From Lentibacillus cibarius (GTDB lineage Bacteria > Bacillota > Bacilli > Bacillales > Amphibacillaceae), in assembly GCF_005887555.1 (NCBI RefSeq), contig NZ_VCIA01000001.1, positions 2,356,001-2,420,000 on the forward strand: 64,000 nt of DNA, given 5' to 3'. Below, piece after piece: positions 37,589-46,551 of this stretch. Made by a program: the position numbers and the translations under genes. Every line of letters starts with the position of its first letter. Position 1 is the stretch's first letter. A model generated the notes under the pieces. The model worked only from the letters and a program-made list of their open reading frames with translations. It had not been told where the DNA came from and searched no databases.

Positions 37589-38788
37589 TTAATTGAATTT
37601 TATTTTGGAAAGGGCGTTTTCGTATAAGTTGCTAACTTTTGCGGAAGCGTCCTTTTTCATCTTTTTGGTTACATGTGTATAGATTTTTAAAGTCGTTTGT
37701 GGGTCATCGTGTCCTACCCTTTCCATAACCGTCGCAAGGTTCACGCCAGCTTCAGCCATCATGCTTATGTGGGTGTGTCTGAAGATATGGGGCGTCGCCT
37801 TTTTTTCAATGTTGGTATATTCCATCAGCCTAGCCATCCTCATCACAATATTTTTTTGTATATAAGGATAACCATTCGCTCGGCAAAAAACGAAATTACC
37901 GTCATGTTCCACTTCATAACGATATTTCATTTTGATCTTTTTCTGACGTTTGTAATGTGATTTAATAAGCTGCATAATTTCAGAATCCACTTCAATCGAC
38001 CGTATTGACCCATTCGTTTTTGGCGGTGTTAATTCAAATTTGCGCATGTTGTTATCTTCGTTATAGAGTGTTTTTGTAATTCGAACAGTGTTAGTGCTAA
38101 AGTTAATGTCAGACCATTTTAATGCACATAACTCTCCGGAGCGCATGCCTGAAAAGGCTAACAGATAGAAACGCTCGATATCTAATTCCTGGCCATTGTC
38201 TAAAGTGGCATTTAAAAACTCGTTCAATTCTTCGTTCGTTAAATATTTTTGTTCAATAGGTGCTATCTCAATTTCTTCAACTGTTTTTCGTTTTTTAGGT
38301 ATAATAACATCGCGATTTGGACTTTCTTTAATAAGCCTATCCTTTATTGCATGCTGAAAAATCATGCCAGCTGATGTGTTCACTCCTTGGACTGTAGTCC
38401 GGGCATAATTTGGCGAAATGTCATTAATGAATTTTTGATACATGGAATACGTAATCTTTCCAATTGGGCTTTTTGCCATGTAACGGTTTAGTATAGCGAC
38501 TTCTTTTTCCCGGATCCGTACTGTGCTCCTTTTAACGCCTGTTTGTTTGTATACTTCCAACCAAGCAGCTGCAACTTGATCAAATGTAACGCGTTTTCCT
38601 GAATTCTCGTCAATTTTATCTTCTTGAGTTGACCGGACAGCTTTTTTCACACGTTCTTTGGCTTCTCGTTGTGTCTTTGCACGTCGTTTTATTTGTTTGC
38701 GCTTTCCTGTTGCAGGATCAGGTTCTCCATCGGCAATACATTCCTATTTAACTTGTCCAGATTTAGTTTTAAATTTTTGACAGTACAT
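37589..38788 (-). pseudogene. phage/ICE tyrosine integrase with a premature stop codon
   Basis: 400 codons from ATG 38788. Codon 15 is TAG (38744-38746), preceded by MYCQKFKTKSGQVK and followed in frame by ECIADGEPDPATGKRKQIKR. A Trp is expected there, so TGG probably became TAG. The rest is intact: AP2-like arm-binding N-terminus, SAM-like core and a catalytic domain with SGMRSGELCAL, TPHIFRHTHIS, RVGHDDPQTT and KIYTHV. An internal start at 38650 would lose the arm-binding domain. Confidence 0.8.
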
Positions 38789-39242
38789 GATTCATGCCCT
38801 CCTTATATAGTTTGTTTTGATACATTTCTAATCGTCTAACAGCGAAATCATATTCAACGTTAAATAAATTCATAATGGTGTCTATCGAGATATAGTCTGT
38901 TTTATGTAGCATAAAAGTTGGTACGCAGAAATGGTAAGCAAAATGATTGGCTTGCCATTCCTGCATGTCTAAAAACAAACGATGCAAAGTTAGATGATTT
39001 CCACAATGCCTCAAATAATGACAAACTTCGTGACCAAATAACTGCCATTCTCGCTGCTTTGTCGATTTTTGTATTACTAAATCATTTCCGAAACGGAGAC
39101 TGAATTTGCCGTAATAAATATTTAAATTGAGCCTCGTGGCAATATTATCAATTGTTAATTGTTCTGGTCTATTGATACGGAGAAACTTGTACAAATTCTG
39201 TATATAGTCTTCAAGATGAGTATTAATACAACAACCCTCCAT
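38769..39242 (-). CDS. ImmA/IrrE-type metallopeptidase
   Basis: 157 residues with the zinc motif HEVCH (WQLFGHEVCHYLRHCGN) and the downstream EWQANHFAYHFCVP. In ICE and phage switches ImmA cleaves the repressor after DNA damage. It overlaps the integrase start by 20 bp and lies next to the CI-like repressor. The ATG at 39242 lacks a ribosome site. GGAGGG within its first codons points to a start at the ATT at 39227. Confidence 0.8.
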   Translation of the reverse strand: MEGCCINTHLEDYIQNLYKFLRINRPEQLTIDNIATRLNLNIYYGKFSLRFGNDLVIQKSTKQREWQLFGHEVCHYLRHCGNHLTLHRLFLDMQEWQANHFAYHFCVPTFMLHKTDYISIDTIMNLFNVEYDFAVRRLEMYQNKLYKEGMNHVLSKI

Positions 39243-39244
39243 AG

Positions 39245-39256
39245 GAACGTATGTTC
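39245..39256. promoter_or_regulatory. LexA-like box before the immA-int pair
   Basis: GAACGTATGTTC fits the core GAAC-RNRY-GTTC of the Gram-positive SOS box, although the outer C bases are absent. It overlaps the leader of immA, where SOS control of excision would make sense. Confidence 0.35.
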
Positions 39257-39366
39257 TAATTAAGTATAAAAATAAAGGTATACAATTATATGTACACCGT
39301 GTGATTTCCGATTTTCCTAAATTCGCTTATCTTCAGTTACTATAGTCTCCGTATTTGGCTGTAGAA

Positions 39367-39744
39367 TTACTTTTTTCCTTTTTTCCTTTTAAAATGGAGA
39401 TATTCAATTGTATCAAGCACTTCTCTTCTTTCCTCATCAGACATGTTTTTCCAATTGTTAAACATTAAGTCAGTTTGTGGATCATTTAATAATTCTTTTA
39501 GTTCCTCATCAACCCCCTTGATAGGATCGTCTGTTCTTCCATGAAGATAGTCTGTATCAATATCGAATAAATCAGCAATTTGATTAATGATGTCCAGAGG
39601 TGGTGTTTTAGTACCACGTTCATAAGCTGTATAGGTGACTCTAGCCACCCCTATTTTCTCAGCAACATATTGTTGGGTCCATTTTTTGTCAGTTTTCTTT
39701 AGTTCTTCTCTATAATTTTTCAGACGTTCAGAGAGGAGACTCAT
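39367..39744 (-). CDS. CI-like XRE repressor
   Basis: 125 residues. The N-terminal HTH reads WTQQYVAEKIGVARVTYTAY and the usual LFDIDTDYLHGRTDDP follows. It is divergent from the Cro-like gene, with three operator copies between. It probably keeps the element silent and is the likely substrate of ImmA. Confidence 0.85.
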   Translation of the reverse strand: MSLLSERLKNYREELKKTDKKWTQQYVAEKIGVARVTYTAYERGTKTPPLDIINQIADLFDIDTDYLHGRTDDPIKGVDEELKELLNDPQTDLMFNNWKNMSDEERREVLDTIEYLHFKRKKGKK

Positions 39745-39784
39745 ATATTATCACTACTTTCCACCTACTACCTACATTATAAAG

Positions 39785-39900
39785 GTTTCTTTCAGTAACT
39801 TCACCCTTTTGTTCCTATAAGTATAAATTAATTTTAATTTATTGTTGACAAGTTCCTTTTAGTAACATATTATTATTAGTATAAAGTTTCTTTAAGGAAC
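39785..39900. promoter_or_regulatory. CI/Cro switch: three operators and a consensus promoter
   Basis: GTTTCTTTCAGTAAC (39785), GTTCCTTTTAGTAAC (39852) and GTTTCTTTAAGGAAC (39886) are three copies of an imperfect 15-bp palindrome. The promoter TTGACA (39845) - 17 bp - TATTAT (39868) for the rightward gene has the second operator inside its spacer, so bound repressor would block it. Confidence 0.8.
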
Positions 39901-39916
39901 ATAAAGGAGGTGCGAA

Positions 39917-40138
39917 ATGAGGTTATGGCTCAAAGAAATTCGAGGTGAAAGGGGATATACCCAAAATGAAGTTTCTTGTCTATCTAAGATTTCAAGAAGT
40001 CATTATACTCGTATAGAACAAGGAACAAAAAAGCCCTCTGTTAATACAGCAAAAAATATTGCAAATTCATTGAGGTTTAACTGGGTGAATTTTTTTAGTA
40101 GTGATTGTCCCAAAAAGGAACAAAATAATTTGAATTAA
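39917..40138 (+). CDS. Cro-like XRE protein
   Basis: 73 residues with HTH segment GYTQNEVSCLSKISRSHYTR, then IEQGTKKPSVNTAKNIANSL. AAAGGAGGTG precedes the ATG. Transcribed from the operator-controlled promoter, it heads the rightward early operon. Confidence 0.82.
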   Translation: MRLWLKEIRGERGYTQNEVSCLSKISRSHYTRIEQGTKKPSVNTAKNIANSLRFNWVNFFSSDCPKKEQNNLN

Positions 40139-40167
40139 AAACTTACATTGCAAGGATGGTGATGGGA

Positions 40168-40479
40168 ATGTCAAACACAACATTCAGTTCGGAAGAAATA
40201 CAAACATTCGCAAGCGAAATCAAAAAACAATTGGTGCCGATCCTCGTTGAAGAATTAAAGGAATCAGAATTGCCACCATTGCTGACAAGAAAACAATTCA
40301 TGGATATTACAGGGGTTGGTCCTACTAAGTGTAACGAGTTATTCAATCGTGGAGATTTTCCAGTCACGAGGGAGTTAGGTCATCCTAAAGTGCCTACAAA
40401 GATGTTTTTCGATTGGTTATACGCATCGGCACAGAATGCACAAGAAATGCGTATGAAGTATCCATACAGCGCCATTTAA
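40168..40479 (+). CDS. excisionase-like / DNA-binding early protein
   Basis: About 103 residues. LLTRKQFMDITGVGPTKCNE, then LFNRGDFPVTRELGHPKVPT, resembles an excisionase or MerR-like winged HTH with a basic wing. The near-complete ribosome site AAGGATGGTGAT supports ATG 40168; two upstream ATG codons are in frame. It is probably an Xis or a regulator. Confidence 0.55.
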   Translation: MSNTTFSSEEIQTFASEIKKQLVPILVEELKESELPPLLTRKQFMDITGVGPTKCNELFNRGDFPVTRELGHPKVPTKMFFDWLYASAQNAQEMRMKYPYSAI

Positions 40480-40528
40480 AACGTATTAAGTAGAGAAACA
40501 TATCTCAAACAGCTAAGGGGAGATAGTA

Positions 40529-41347
40529 ATGCAAGATCTGAAATGGATTAAATTAGATATATCTATGTTTGAGGATGAAAAAATAAAACTGATAGAACAA
40601 ATGCCAGAGGCTGATACCATTCTAATTGTTTGGGTGAAATTACTGGCACAAGCAGGAAAAACCAATGCTAATGGATACATCTACCTAAATGAAAATATTC
40701 CATACACGGAAGAGATGCTTGCTACGATATTCGGTAGACCAGTAAATACTGTACGGCTTGCATTAAATGCTTTACGAGAATTTGGAATGATTCACATAGA
40801 CGAAGATTCCTTTATACACATTACAAATTGGAAAAAACACCAGAATGTTGAAGGGATGGAAAGGGTAAGGCAGCAGAATAAATTAAGAAAACAAAAGCAA
40901 AGAGAACGTGAGAAAGCTAAACAAATTGAGCAAAAACCTAAAAACGTGACGTCACGTGACAATCACGCACCAGAAGAAGAAGTAGAAGAAGAGAAAGAAA
41001 AAGAGAAAGAAGAAGAGAATATATCTACTACTACTAATAATGCAATCAAGTTTTATGAAAAAAACTTTGGGGCCGCCAGTCCTTATGAACAAGAATCTAT
41101 TCTTGAGTGGACTAACGATTTAGGTGGAGATTTAGTTATTGAAGCCATGAAACGAGCTATTAAACGTAATAAAAAGTCATGGGGATACACCGAGAGAATA
41201 CTTAAGTCATGGCAAAAAAACAATATTATCACTGTTGAGCAAGCAAATGTTGAAGAACAGGCATATCGGAATCAATTTCAGAACCGGAAGCGAAAGTCGA
41301 GTGAGCAGGCAGGTTCAACGAATGATGGTTATGATTATGGATTTTAG
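40529..41347 (+). CDS. DnaD-like phage replisome organiser
   Basis: 272 residues. The N-terminal winged-helix replisome-organiser domain (MQDLKWIKLDISMFEDEKIK, NTVRLALNALREFGMI) is joined by an acidic, lysine-rich linker to a DnaD C-terminal domain (FYEKNFGAASPYEQESILEW and WGYTERILKSWQKNNI). It would bind the element's origin and recruit the helicase loader encoded next. Confidence 0.85.
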   Translation: MQDLKWIKLDISMFEDEKIKLIEQMPEADTILIVWVKLLAQAGKTNANGYIYLNENIPYTEEMLATIFGRPVNTVRLALNALREFGMIHIDEDSFIHITNWKKHQNVEGMERVRQQNKLRKQKQREREKAKQIEQKPKNVTSRDNHAPEEEVEEEKEKEKEEENISTTTNNAIKFYEKNFGAASPYEQESILEWTNDLGGDLVIEAMKRAIKRNKKSWGYTERILKSWQKNNIITVEQANVEEQAYRNQFQNRKRKSSEQAGSTNDGYDYGF

Positions 41348-41359
41348 GAGGAATTCCTG

Positions 41360-42139
41360 ATGGAAAGTATTAAACAGCATATAACAAGTCCAGAACAAAA
41401 ACGACTTAAAACGTTTGTGTGTGAGGGTTGCCATCAGCACGTATCACAAACAGAATTGATCATCCCTTCTGGACCACGTGAAGGGGAGCGAGTCATAGCA
41501 AATTACGGATGCAGATGTGAAGATATCAAGCTGGCAAAAGCAGCTGAACAAAAATACAGTCAGCTCAAACATCGTAAGCTGATGGACAGTTTTAATTATT
41601 ATTCATTGATAAATGACTCGCTGAAAGAAGCAACATTAGATAACTTTGATTCCCTCGACAGCAACATAAAGAGGGCTAAAGAAAAGGCATTGGCGTATAT
41701 CCATTCATTTGATCGAAAACAGAATCTCTTATTGACAGGCGATTATGGAACCGGAAAAAGCCATCTTTCGGTTTCGATAACGAAAGAGTTGATGGAAAGA
41801 GACTACGAATGCTTGTTTCTCTCCCTTCCAAAACTGCTAACGAAGATCAAGCGAACCTATAATACAAAAGGCGTCACAGAAGATGACCTGCTAAATGTTA
41901 TTCAACGTGTGGACTTATTAGTGCTGGACGATATTGGGGCGGAACAACAAACAGAATGGTCTACGTCTAAACTTTTCGAAATACTGGATGATCGCTCAGG
42001 TAAAGCAACCGTTTATACGACCAATTTAAGTAGTGATGAACTCAAAGAACGGGTGAATGAACGGAACTTCTCAAGAATGATGGACAATACAAACGTTATC
42101 GTTATGAACGGTTCAGATTATAGAAGGAGGGGTTTTTAA
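41360..42139 (+). CDS. DnaC-like helicase loader ATPase
   Basis: 259 residues. The N-terminal zinc-finger-like cysteines CEGCHQH and GCRCED precede an AAA+ core with Walker A TGDYGTGKSHL, Walker B LLVLDDIGAE and arginine-finger region RNFSRMMDN. It starts 13 bp after the DnaD-like gene (AGGAGGAATTCCTG). Partner of the replisome organiser in loading the replicative helicase. Confidence 0.88.
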   Translation: MESIKQHITSPEQKRLKTFVCEGCHQHVSQTELIIPSGPREGERVIANYGCRCEDIKLAKAAEQKYSQLKHRKLMDSFNYYSLINDSLKEATLDNFDSLDSNIKRAKEKALAYIHSFDRKQNLLLTGDYGTGKSHLSVSITKELMERDYECLFLSLPKLLTKIKRTYNTKGVTEDDLLNVIQRVDLLVLDDIGAEQQTEWSTSKLFEILDDRSGKATVYTTNLSSDELKERVNERNFSRMMDNTNVIVMNGSDYRRRGF

Positions 42140-42140
42140 G

Positions 42141-42323
42141 ATGTGGCAAGGTATGAAAAGTGTGATGGTGTTTGACCCGAAGGATAGTCAAGTGGACACC
42201 GACAGGAAATGGCGGGAATGGATGCAACATAAAAGCTCCGTTGGTGACAAATATGTACCAACGGCAGCTGAAACAAGAAAATATCTTAATGAACTGGAAA
42301 ACAGAAAGCAACGATACGCCTAA
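42141..42323 (+). CDS. small hypothetical prophage protein
   Basis: 60 residues, MWQGMKSVMVFDPKDSQVDT then a charged C-terminus. It begins 1 bp after the DnaC-like stop; GAAGGAGG lies inside the end of that gene. No domain is recognised. Confidence 0.55.
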   Translation: MWQGMKSVMVFDPKDSQVDTDRKWREWMQHKSSVGDKYVPTAAETRKYLNELENRKQRYA

Positions 42324-42412
42324 ATATCAAACTTTCTGATGTCCAAGAAGATATCTTCAATTATACCATGATTAGCTGATATGTGAAATTAAACTTAATC
42401 AGGAGGATTTAG

Positions 42413-42616
42413 ATGCAAGTGATCAATAAAAGTGATGACAAGACATTGGTGGTTCATGCAGGCTATTCGGAAGCACACCTTATGCGAGAAGCGTTATCTT
42501 TATACAGGCTGCGGATGGAAGCATTGAATGGAAAAAATAGTGAAGAAGAAAAAGTTATAGGTGAGTTGCTGCATGATCTCATGAATCCGGATCCAGAAAA
42601 GACAATTACTGAATGA
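42413..42616 (+). CDS. small hypothetical prophage protein
   Basis: 67 residues, MQVINKSDDKTLVVHAGYSE followed by a helical segment. AGGAGG is placed well before ATG 42413. No known domain. Confidence 0.6.
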   Translation: MQVINKSDDKTLVVHAGYSEAHLMREALSLYRLRMEALNGKNSEEEKVIGELLHDLMNPDPEKTITE

Positions 42617-42631
42617 TAAGGGGGTATCAAA

Positions 42632-42859
42632 ATGAACATCAATCAGTCTATTCGCGAAGCTAGAAGTAACTTGAAGTATATGAAAGCAGTGAGGAGAAGG
42701 TTGTTTTGGCTAAACATCACGAATCCGAGAGCCGGATTTTACGAGCGATTGTGTTTAGCAAATGGTTATTCAAAAAGTAATATCAAAAATTTAGCAAACG
42801 AATATGGCGTTACGTCTGAAGAAGTTTGCGAGGAAGAAGTTATGGCATGGCAAAGCTGA
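42632..42859 (+). CDS. small hypothetical prophage protein
   Basis: 75 residues, basic helical start MNINQSIREARSNLKYMKAV and acidic tail. The GFYERLCLANGYSKSNIKNL part looks HTH-like. It starts 15 bp after the previous gene. Confidence 0.55.
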   Translation: MNINQSIREARSNLKYMKAVRRRLFWLNITNPRAGFYERLCLANGYSKSNIKNLANEYGVTSEEVCEEEVMAWQS

Positions 42860-42911
42860 TTAGAAGGAAAGCTGTTTGAACGTAATATTTAGTGAACGGG
42901 GTGAATGTAGA

Positions 42912-43334
42912 ATGACTGACCAACTGCCTGACAAGATCATTCATATGGATCAAATTCGAATCAATCGGGGGATGGAAAAGATATGTAAGTGCCAAAAAAG
43001 AAAATACATGCTTGACACACGAAATAGAAGCGTCATGTGTTCAAGCTGTGGGGCAATGATTGATCCCTATGATGCCATGTATGATATGGCGTCACGTTGG
43101 GAGCAAATGAATGAACAATTGGAATACATGCTTGAACAACGGAAGCGAATTATTAACTATAAGCCATGGTTAAAGACCATACGTCATTTAGAGCAAAAGT
43201 ATCGAGGAAAAAAGATGCTGCCCTCCTGTCCACGTTGTGAAGAACCGTTTTATCTGGAAGAATTAACGTCTTGGACTGGGCGGCATTTTGGGGATGCGAG
43301 GATACGCAAATGGAAGGAAGAGCATCGTGACTGA
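42912..43334 (+). CDS. zinc-ribbon prophage protein
   Basis: 140 residues with three CxxC pairs or near-pairs: CKCQ, CSSC and CPRC. A helical region lies between the second and third pairs. ATG 42912 has GGGGTGA upstream. It is similar in layout to small zinc-binding proteins of phage early regions. Role unknown. Confidence 0.6.
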   Translation: MTDQLPDKIIHMDQIRINRGMEKICKCQKRKYMLDTRNRSVMCSSCGAMIDPYDAMYDMASRWEQMNEQLEYMLEQRKRIINYKPWLKTIRHLEQKYRGKKMLPSCPRCEEPFYLEELTSWTGRHFGDARIRKWKEEHRD

Positions 43335-43556
43335 TCACATGGCTCATCAATTACACGTTTATGAATACCTAGGAAAAATGTCTGATCCATTGTATATGGC
43401 CATGAAGAATCGCTATTTATTCCTGAAATAAAGGCAACTGTTCAGGTAAATCAGCATGGCCTGTACGAAATGGTCACTAAATCAAACCATGAATGCTATT
43501 CAAATAAAGAAGACTTATATGATTGTGTCAGTGAGATTTTAAGTAATAACTTATAA
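43327..43556 (+). pseudogene. small prophage gene with a 2-bp frameshift
   Basis: From GTG 43327 the frame reads TDHMAHQLHVYEYLGKMSDP and then shifts at a duplicated TA near 43396. The other frame continues YGHEESLFIPEIKATVQVNQ, then HGLYEMVTKSNH, to TAA 43556. The start overlaps the previous stop. The intact form would have about 75 residues, family unknown. Confidence 0.5.
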
Positions 43557-43570
43557 AGGAGGATATAGTT

Positions 43571-43741
43571 GTGTCTCAAATTGATCAAGCGTATATAAAA
43601 CAAGAATGGGATTATTATGATATGAACCTGGCTAAAGCTTTGGAATCTATTCAACAAGATGATTTGGATCATGCCTCAATTTATTTTCAACGGATAACAT
43701 GGGTCATGCATTCATTGGCTAAGCATCATCCTGCCAATTGA
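43571..43741 (+). CDS. small hypothetical prophage protein
   Basis: 56 residues from GTG 43571 with AAAGGAGGATATA upstream. The product SQIDQAYIKQEWDYYDMNLA is helical and acidic with no known domain. It was too short to stand out but has a first-rate ribosome site. Confidence 0.6.
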   Translation: MSQIDQAYIKQEWDYYDMNLAKALESIQQDDLDHASIYFQRITWVMHSLAKHHPAN

Positions 43742-43795
43742 CGAAAATCTGGGTTGAAATCAATATCTGAGATGTAAGAAAGGGTGAATCGCTTC

Positions 43796-44278
43796 ATGCA
43801 ATTCAGCACGGATGTTGAGAACATATTCACGCAAGAGGAAATTGAAGACATTTTAAAGGATGAACAGAATTTCTATATTGAACATGCGGAAAAAAACTGG
43901 CTAAACCGGTATTTTAAAGTTAAAGCCATGGCGAACGAAACGAAGGTACCAAGCATCGTTTCATCTATATCCGATATGCCTCATGGATCCAGCAATTTCA
44001 AAAAGAGCAAGACAGAAATGTATGCTCTAAAAACAATACAAGCATCAGAGTGGTTAGAAATTTTGCATTCAACCATTCGTTCATTAAATCCGATTGAACA
44101 AGAATTGATAGAATTGAAGTATTTGCATAGACGTCATGACGGTTCTCGATATAGTGACGAGGTCATTTATCCGCAGCTATTTGTCGGTAAAACGAGGTAT
44201 TATGAAATAAAGAAAGAAGCATTGGAAATACTCGGACGACATCTATACGGTGTCTTTGCTGAAAGGGGATTTTCTTGA
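43796..44278 (+). CDS. ArpU-family late transcription regulator
   Basis: About 160 residues. The sigma-like C-terminal part LNPIEQELIELKYLHRRHDG, then FVGKTRYYEIKKEALEILG, matches the ArpU/RinA-type late regulators of Gram-positive phages. ATG 43796 is chosen over GTG 43784 for spacing from GAAAGGG. Its presence argues for a phage rather than an ICE, but no late genes follow because an IS256 copy cuts the region. Confidence 0.75.
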   Translation: MQFSTDVENIFTQEEIEDILKDEQNFYIEHAEKNWLNRYFKVKAMANETKVPSIVSSISDMPHGSSNFKKSKTEMYALKTIQASEWLEILHSTIRSLNPIEQELIELKYLHRRHDGSRYSDEVIYPQLFVGKTRYYEIKKEALEILGRHLYGVFAERGFS

Positions 44279-44502
44279 TGATGGGAGTTGTTCATACAGT
44301 CAAAAAATCATTGCTTATCATGTTATTCTTTATAGTGTTTATTGCTTTTTCAATTTTCTGTGGCATTATATTCCTGGCTGTCTTCCAGTGGTTTATGCAT
44401 ACCGACATGTATTTGAACATGGTTTATTCCGCCGAGTTTTGGTTATGGGTGTTAGGTATTCCATTTATCATCATTTTCCTCATGACTTGTGCGAAGTTAT
44501 AA
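44278..44502 (+). CDS. small two-helix membrane protein
   Basis: 74 residues with two hydrophobic helices (SLLIMLFFIVFIAFSIFCG and WLWVLGIPFIIIFLMT). It overlaps the ArpU stop (TGATG) with AAAGGGGA upstream. It could be holin-like but no family is recognised. Confidence 0.5.
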   Translation: MMGVVHTVKKSLLIMLFFIVFIAFSIFCGIIFLAVFQWFMHTDMYLNMVYSAEFWLWVLGIPFIIIFLMTCAKL

Positions 44503-44519
44503 TGCATAAAGCGTTAAAA

Positions 44520-45896
44520 GGGGGCGTCAACAAGTTTGTGTAAATGACCCTATCCCTTTTGAATTGAGTTAGCTAAGGTTTTTACCGTTTAAACCTGCTC
44601 TTCTAACGATTCAAACATCTGCAGTAATTCAGGCTTTGCCTTTCCAAAGCCCTTGTGGCACCGCATACCGAACTTATGATTATAGTCTAAAAACTGGGTC
44701 ACCAGGAAACGTTCCAGGGCATCTTCGTTGGGAAACTGTTCTTTGCGTTTAACGTAGCGTTTGATTTCCTTGTTAAATCCTTCGATGAGGTTTGTTGTAT
44801 AGATGCTGGGTCGGATGGATGCCGGAAAGTCATAGAACGTTAATAAACGGTCCTGTTTCATCACCGCATCGACAGCACGCGGATATGTCTTATGCCATTT
44901 GGTTTGAAATTGGTCCAGGGCATTCAGCGCCTCCTGGCGGCTTTCAGCCTCGTAGACAGCCTTGAAGTCATCCAGAATGGCGGCGCGATCTTTCACACGC
45001 ACTTTGTTAGCGATGTTGCGGGAAACATGAACGCAGCACACCTGATGTTTAGCTTTTGGGTAGACGCGATGCAGGGCATCCGTCATGCCGTTCAAACCGT
45101 CCGAAATAAAAAGAAGGACGTGCTCGACACCGCGTTCAGATAAACGCTGGATCAGCTCTTCCCACACCTCGGCGGATTCCGTTGGGGCAATGGTAAAGTC
45201 CAGCACTTCTTTGCCGCCATCCTCCGCAATGCCAATGGCGATATAGACCGATTCTTTTTCCACGCTTTGGCGCCGGATCGGGATTTGTGTGGCATCCAGA
45301 TAAATGCAGACATAGTGCTTTTCCAACTGTCGTTCATGGAAAGCCTGGACGTCTTCAGACACAAGCTTTGTCAGATTGGATACGGTCTGTTTGGAATAAT
45401 GCTGACCGTACATTTTTTCGATCAAATCGGCGATTTCATCCGTTGTGATGCCTTTTTCGTACAAATGGATGATAAACTGTTCCAATGTGTCGTTGGAACG
45501 CTTATAAGGCGCCAGAGTTTGTTGCTGAAAGGCACCGTTGCGGTCTCTGGGAATATGGAGCTCAAGGCTGCCGTATTCCGTTTTGAACGTCCGGCCGTAA
45601 AATCCATTACGGGAATTACCAGAGTTAACACCAGCCTGTTCATAAGGTTCATAATCCAGAAAAGCCGTTAGTTCATGTTTTAAAAGCTGATTGATCGCCG
45701 TTTCCAAATGACGGCGAAAAACTTCCTCAATATCTTGTTTTTGGGCTAGTGCTTCAAGCAAATCTGTAGTAAGATGGCTCATAGGGAAGACCTCCTGTGG
45801 GTGTTTTGTGACTAACTCTATTCTACAGGAAAGGGTCTTCCTTTTTCTATGACCATCTTTCATCATAGCTGTTTACACAAACTATGTTACGCTCTC
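44520..45896 (-). mobile_element. IS256 family element, copy 1
   Basis: The terminal repeats begin GGGGGCGTCAA (44520) and end ACGCTCTC (45896), with the shared inner part TTTGTGTAAA / TTTACACAAA. Flanks GCGTTAAAA and GCGTGTTAAAA are similar but do not form an exact duplication. It ends the recognisable prophage segment. Confidence 0.85.
44589..45782 (-). CDS. IS256 family (Mutator-type) transposase
   Basis: 397 residues. The start MSHLTTDLLEALAQ at 45782 follows AGGAGG; the open frame extends further but into the terminal repeat. The DDE core includes YIAIGIAEDGGKEVLDF, VLLFISDGLNGM and NLIEGFNKEIKR. CCVHVSRNIANKV is the family signature. Nearly identical to the copy at 58132. Confidence 0.92.
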   Translation of the reverse strand: MSHLTTDLLEALAQKQDIEEVFRRHLETAINQLLKHELTAFLDYEPYEQAGVNSGNSRNGFYGRTFKTEYGSLELHIPRDRNGAFQQQTLAPYKRSNDTLEQFIIHLYEKGITTDEIADLIEKMYGQHYSKQTVSNLTKLVSEDVQAFHERQLEKHYVCIYLDATQIPIRRQSVEKESVYIAIGIAEDGGKEVLDFTIAPTESAEVWEELIQRLSERGVEHVLLFISDGLNGMTDALHRVYPKAKHQVCCVHVSRNIANKVRVKDRAAILDDFKAVYEAESRQEALNALDQFQTKWHKTYPRAVDAVMKQDRLLTFYDFPASIRPSIYTTNLIEGFNKEIKRYVKRKEQFPNEDALERFLVTQFLDYNHKFGMRCHKGFGKAKPELLQMFESLEEQV

Positions 45897-46063
45897 GCGT
45901 GTTAAAATTGGTTAATTACTGATCACTCAAACTTCGCAGAGTGACTAACATTTTAAAAAGCGCAGTTCTCCGGCTCGCTTTTGATCATTCGGGATCAGCA
46001 TGGACACTTGTGCACAGCTTGCCGGGGTATGTAACAAGACAGGCTTTATGAAGAGGAATACTC

Positions 46064-46498
46064 ATGTCACAACAAAAACGAGGCCCGACGCAATTTTTGC
46101 AGTTTGGTGTTATTGGTTTGGCCAATGCAGCCATTGATATAGGAGCATTGAATCTGTTACTGATTTTATTTCATACGGATTCTAAAGGATTGCTTTTATT
46201 ATATAATACCATAGCGTATTCACTGGCTGTGGCAAACAGTTATTTCTGGAATGGCACTATCACGTTTAAGCGTTCCTCTGAAGGAAGCAATCGTCAGCGT
46301 ATATTGTTTATTGTTCAAGGGTTAGTCAGTCTTGGTGTGAATAATCTCACTTTTCTTGGTACGAATGAATTGTTGAACTTTATTGGTATTAATAACTTGC
46401 TGCAATATAATTTTTCTAAAGGAATGGCAATGTTTCTCTCATTTTTGGCAAGTTTTTTCATGGTGAAATACATTGTGTTTCGGGATTATCAAAAGTGA
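46064..46498 (+). CDS. GtrA-family membrane protein
   Basis: 144 residues with four membrane helices. The N-terminal FLQFGVIGLANAAIDIGALN and the NSYFWNGTITFKR and FFMVKYIVFRDYQK segments are GtrA hallmarks. These proteins help flip lipid-linked sugars for cell-surface polysaccharide. It stands alone with its own terminator, so the partner glycosyltransferase is elsewhere. Confidence 0.82.
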   Translation: MSQQKRGPTQFLQFGVIGLANAAIDIGALNLLLILFHTDSKGLLLLYNTIAYSLAVANSYFWNGTITFKRSSEGSNRQRILFIVQGLVSLGVNNLTFLGTNELLNFIGINNLLQYNFSKGMAMFLSFLASFFMVKYIVFRDYQK

Positions 46499-46517
46499 CA
46501 AAATATTTAGTGTCTAT

Positions 46518-46550
46518 AGAGTAACACCGTTTGGTGGCTCTGTTTTTTTT
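46518..46550 (+). terminator. terminator of the GtrA gene
   Basis: AGAG..CACC pairs with GGTG.CTCT and is followed by eight T residues. It is also located at the 3' end of the convergent pst operon. Confidence 0.8.
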
Positions 46551-46551
46551 A

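Noticed and set aside
45267..45671. Plus-strand ORFs across both IS256 copies
   Set aside because: Shadows of the transposase; they lack start signals and have no family resemblance.
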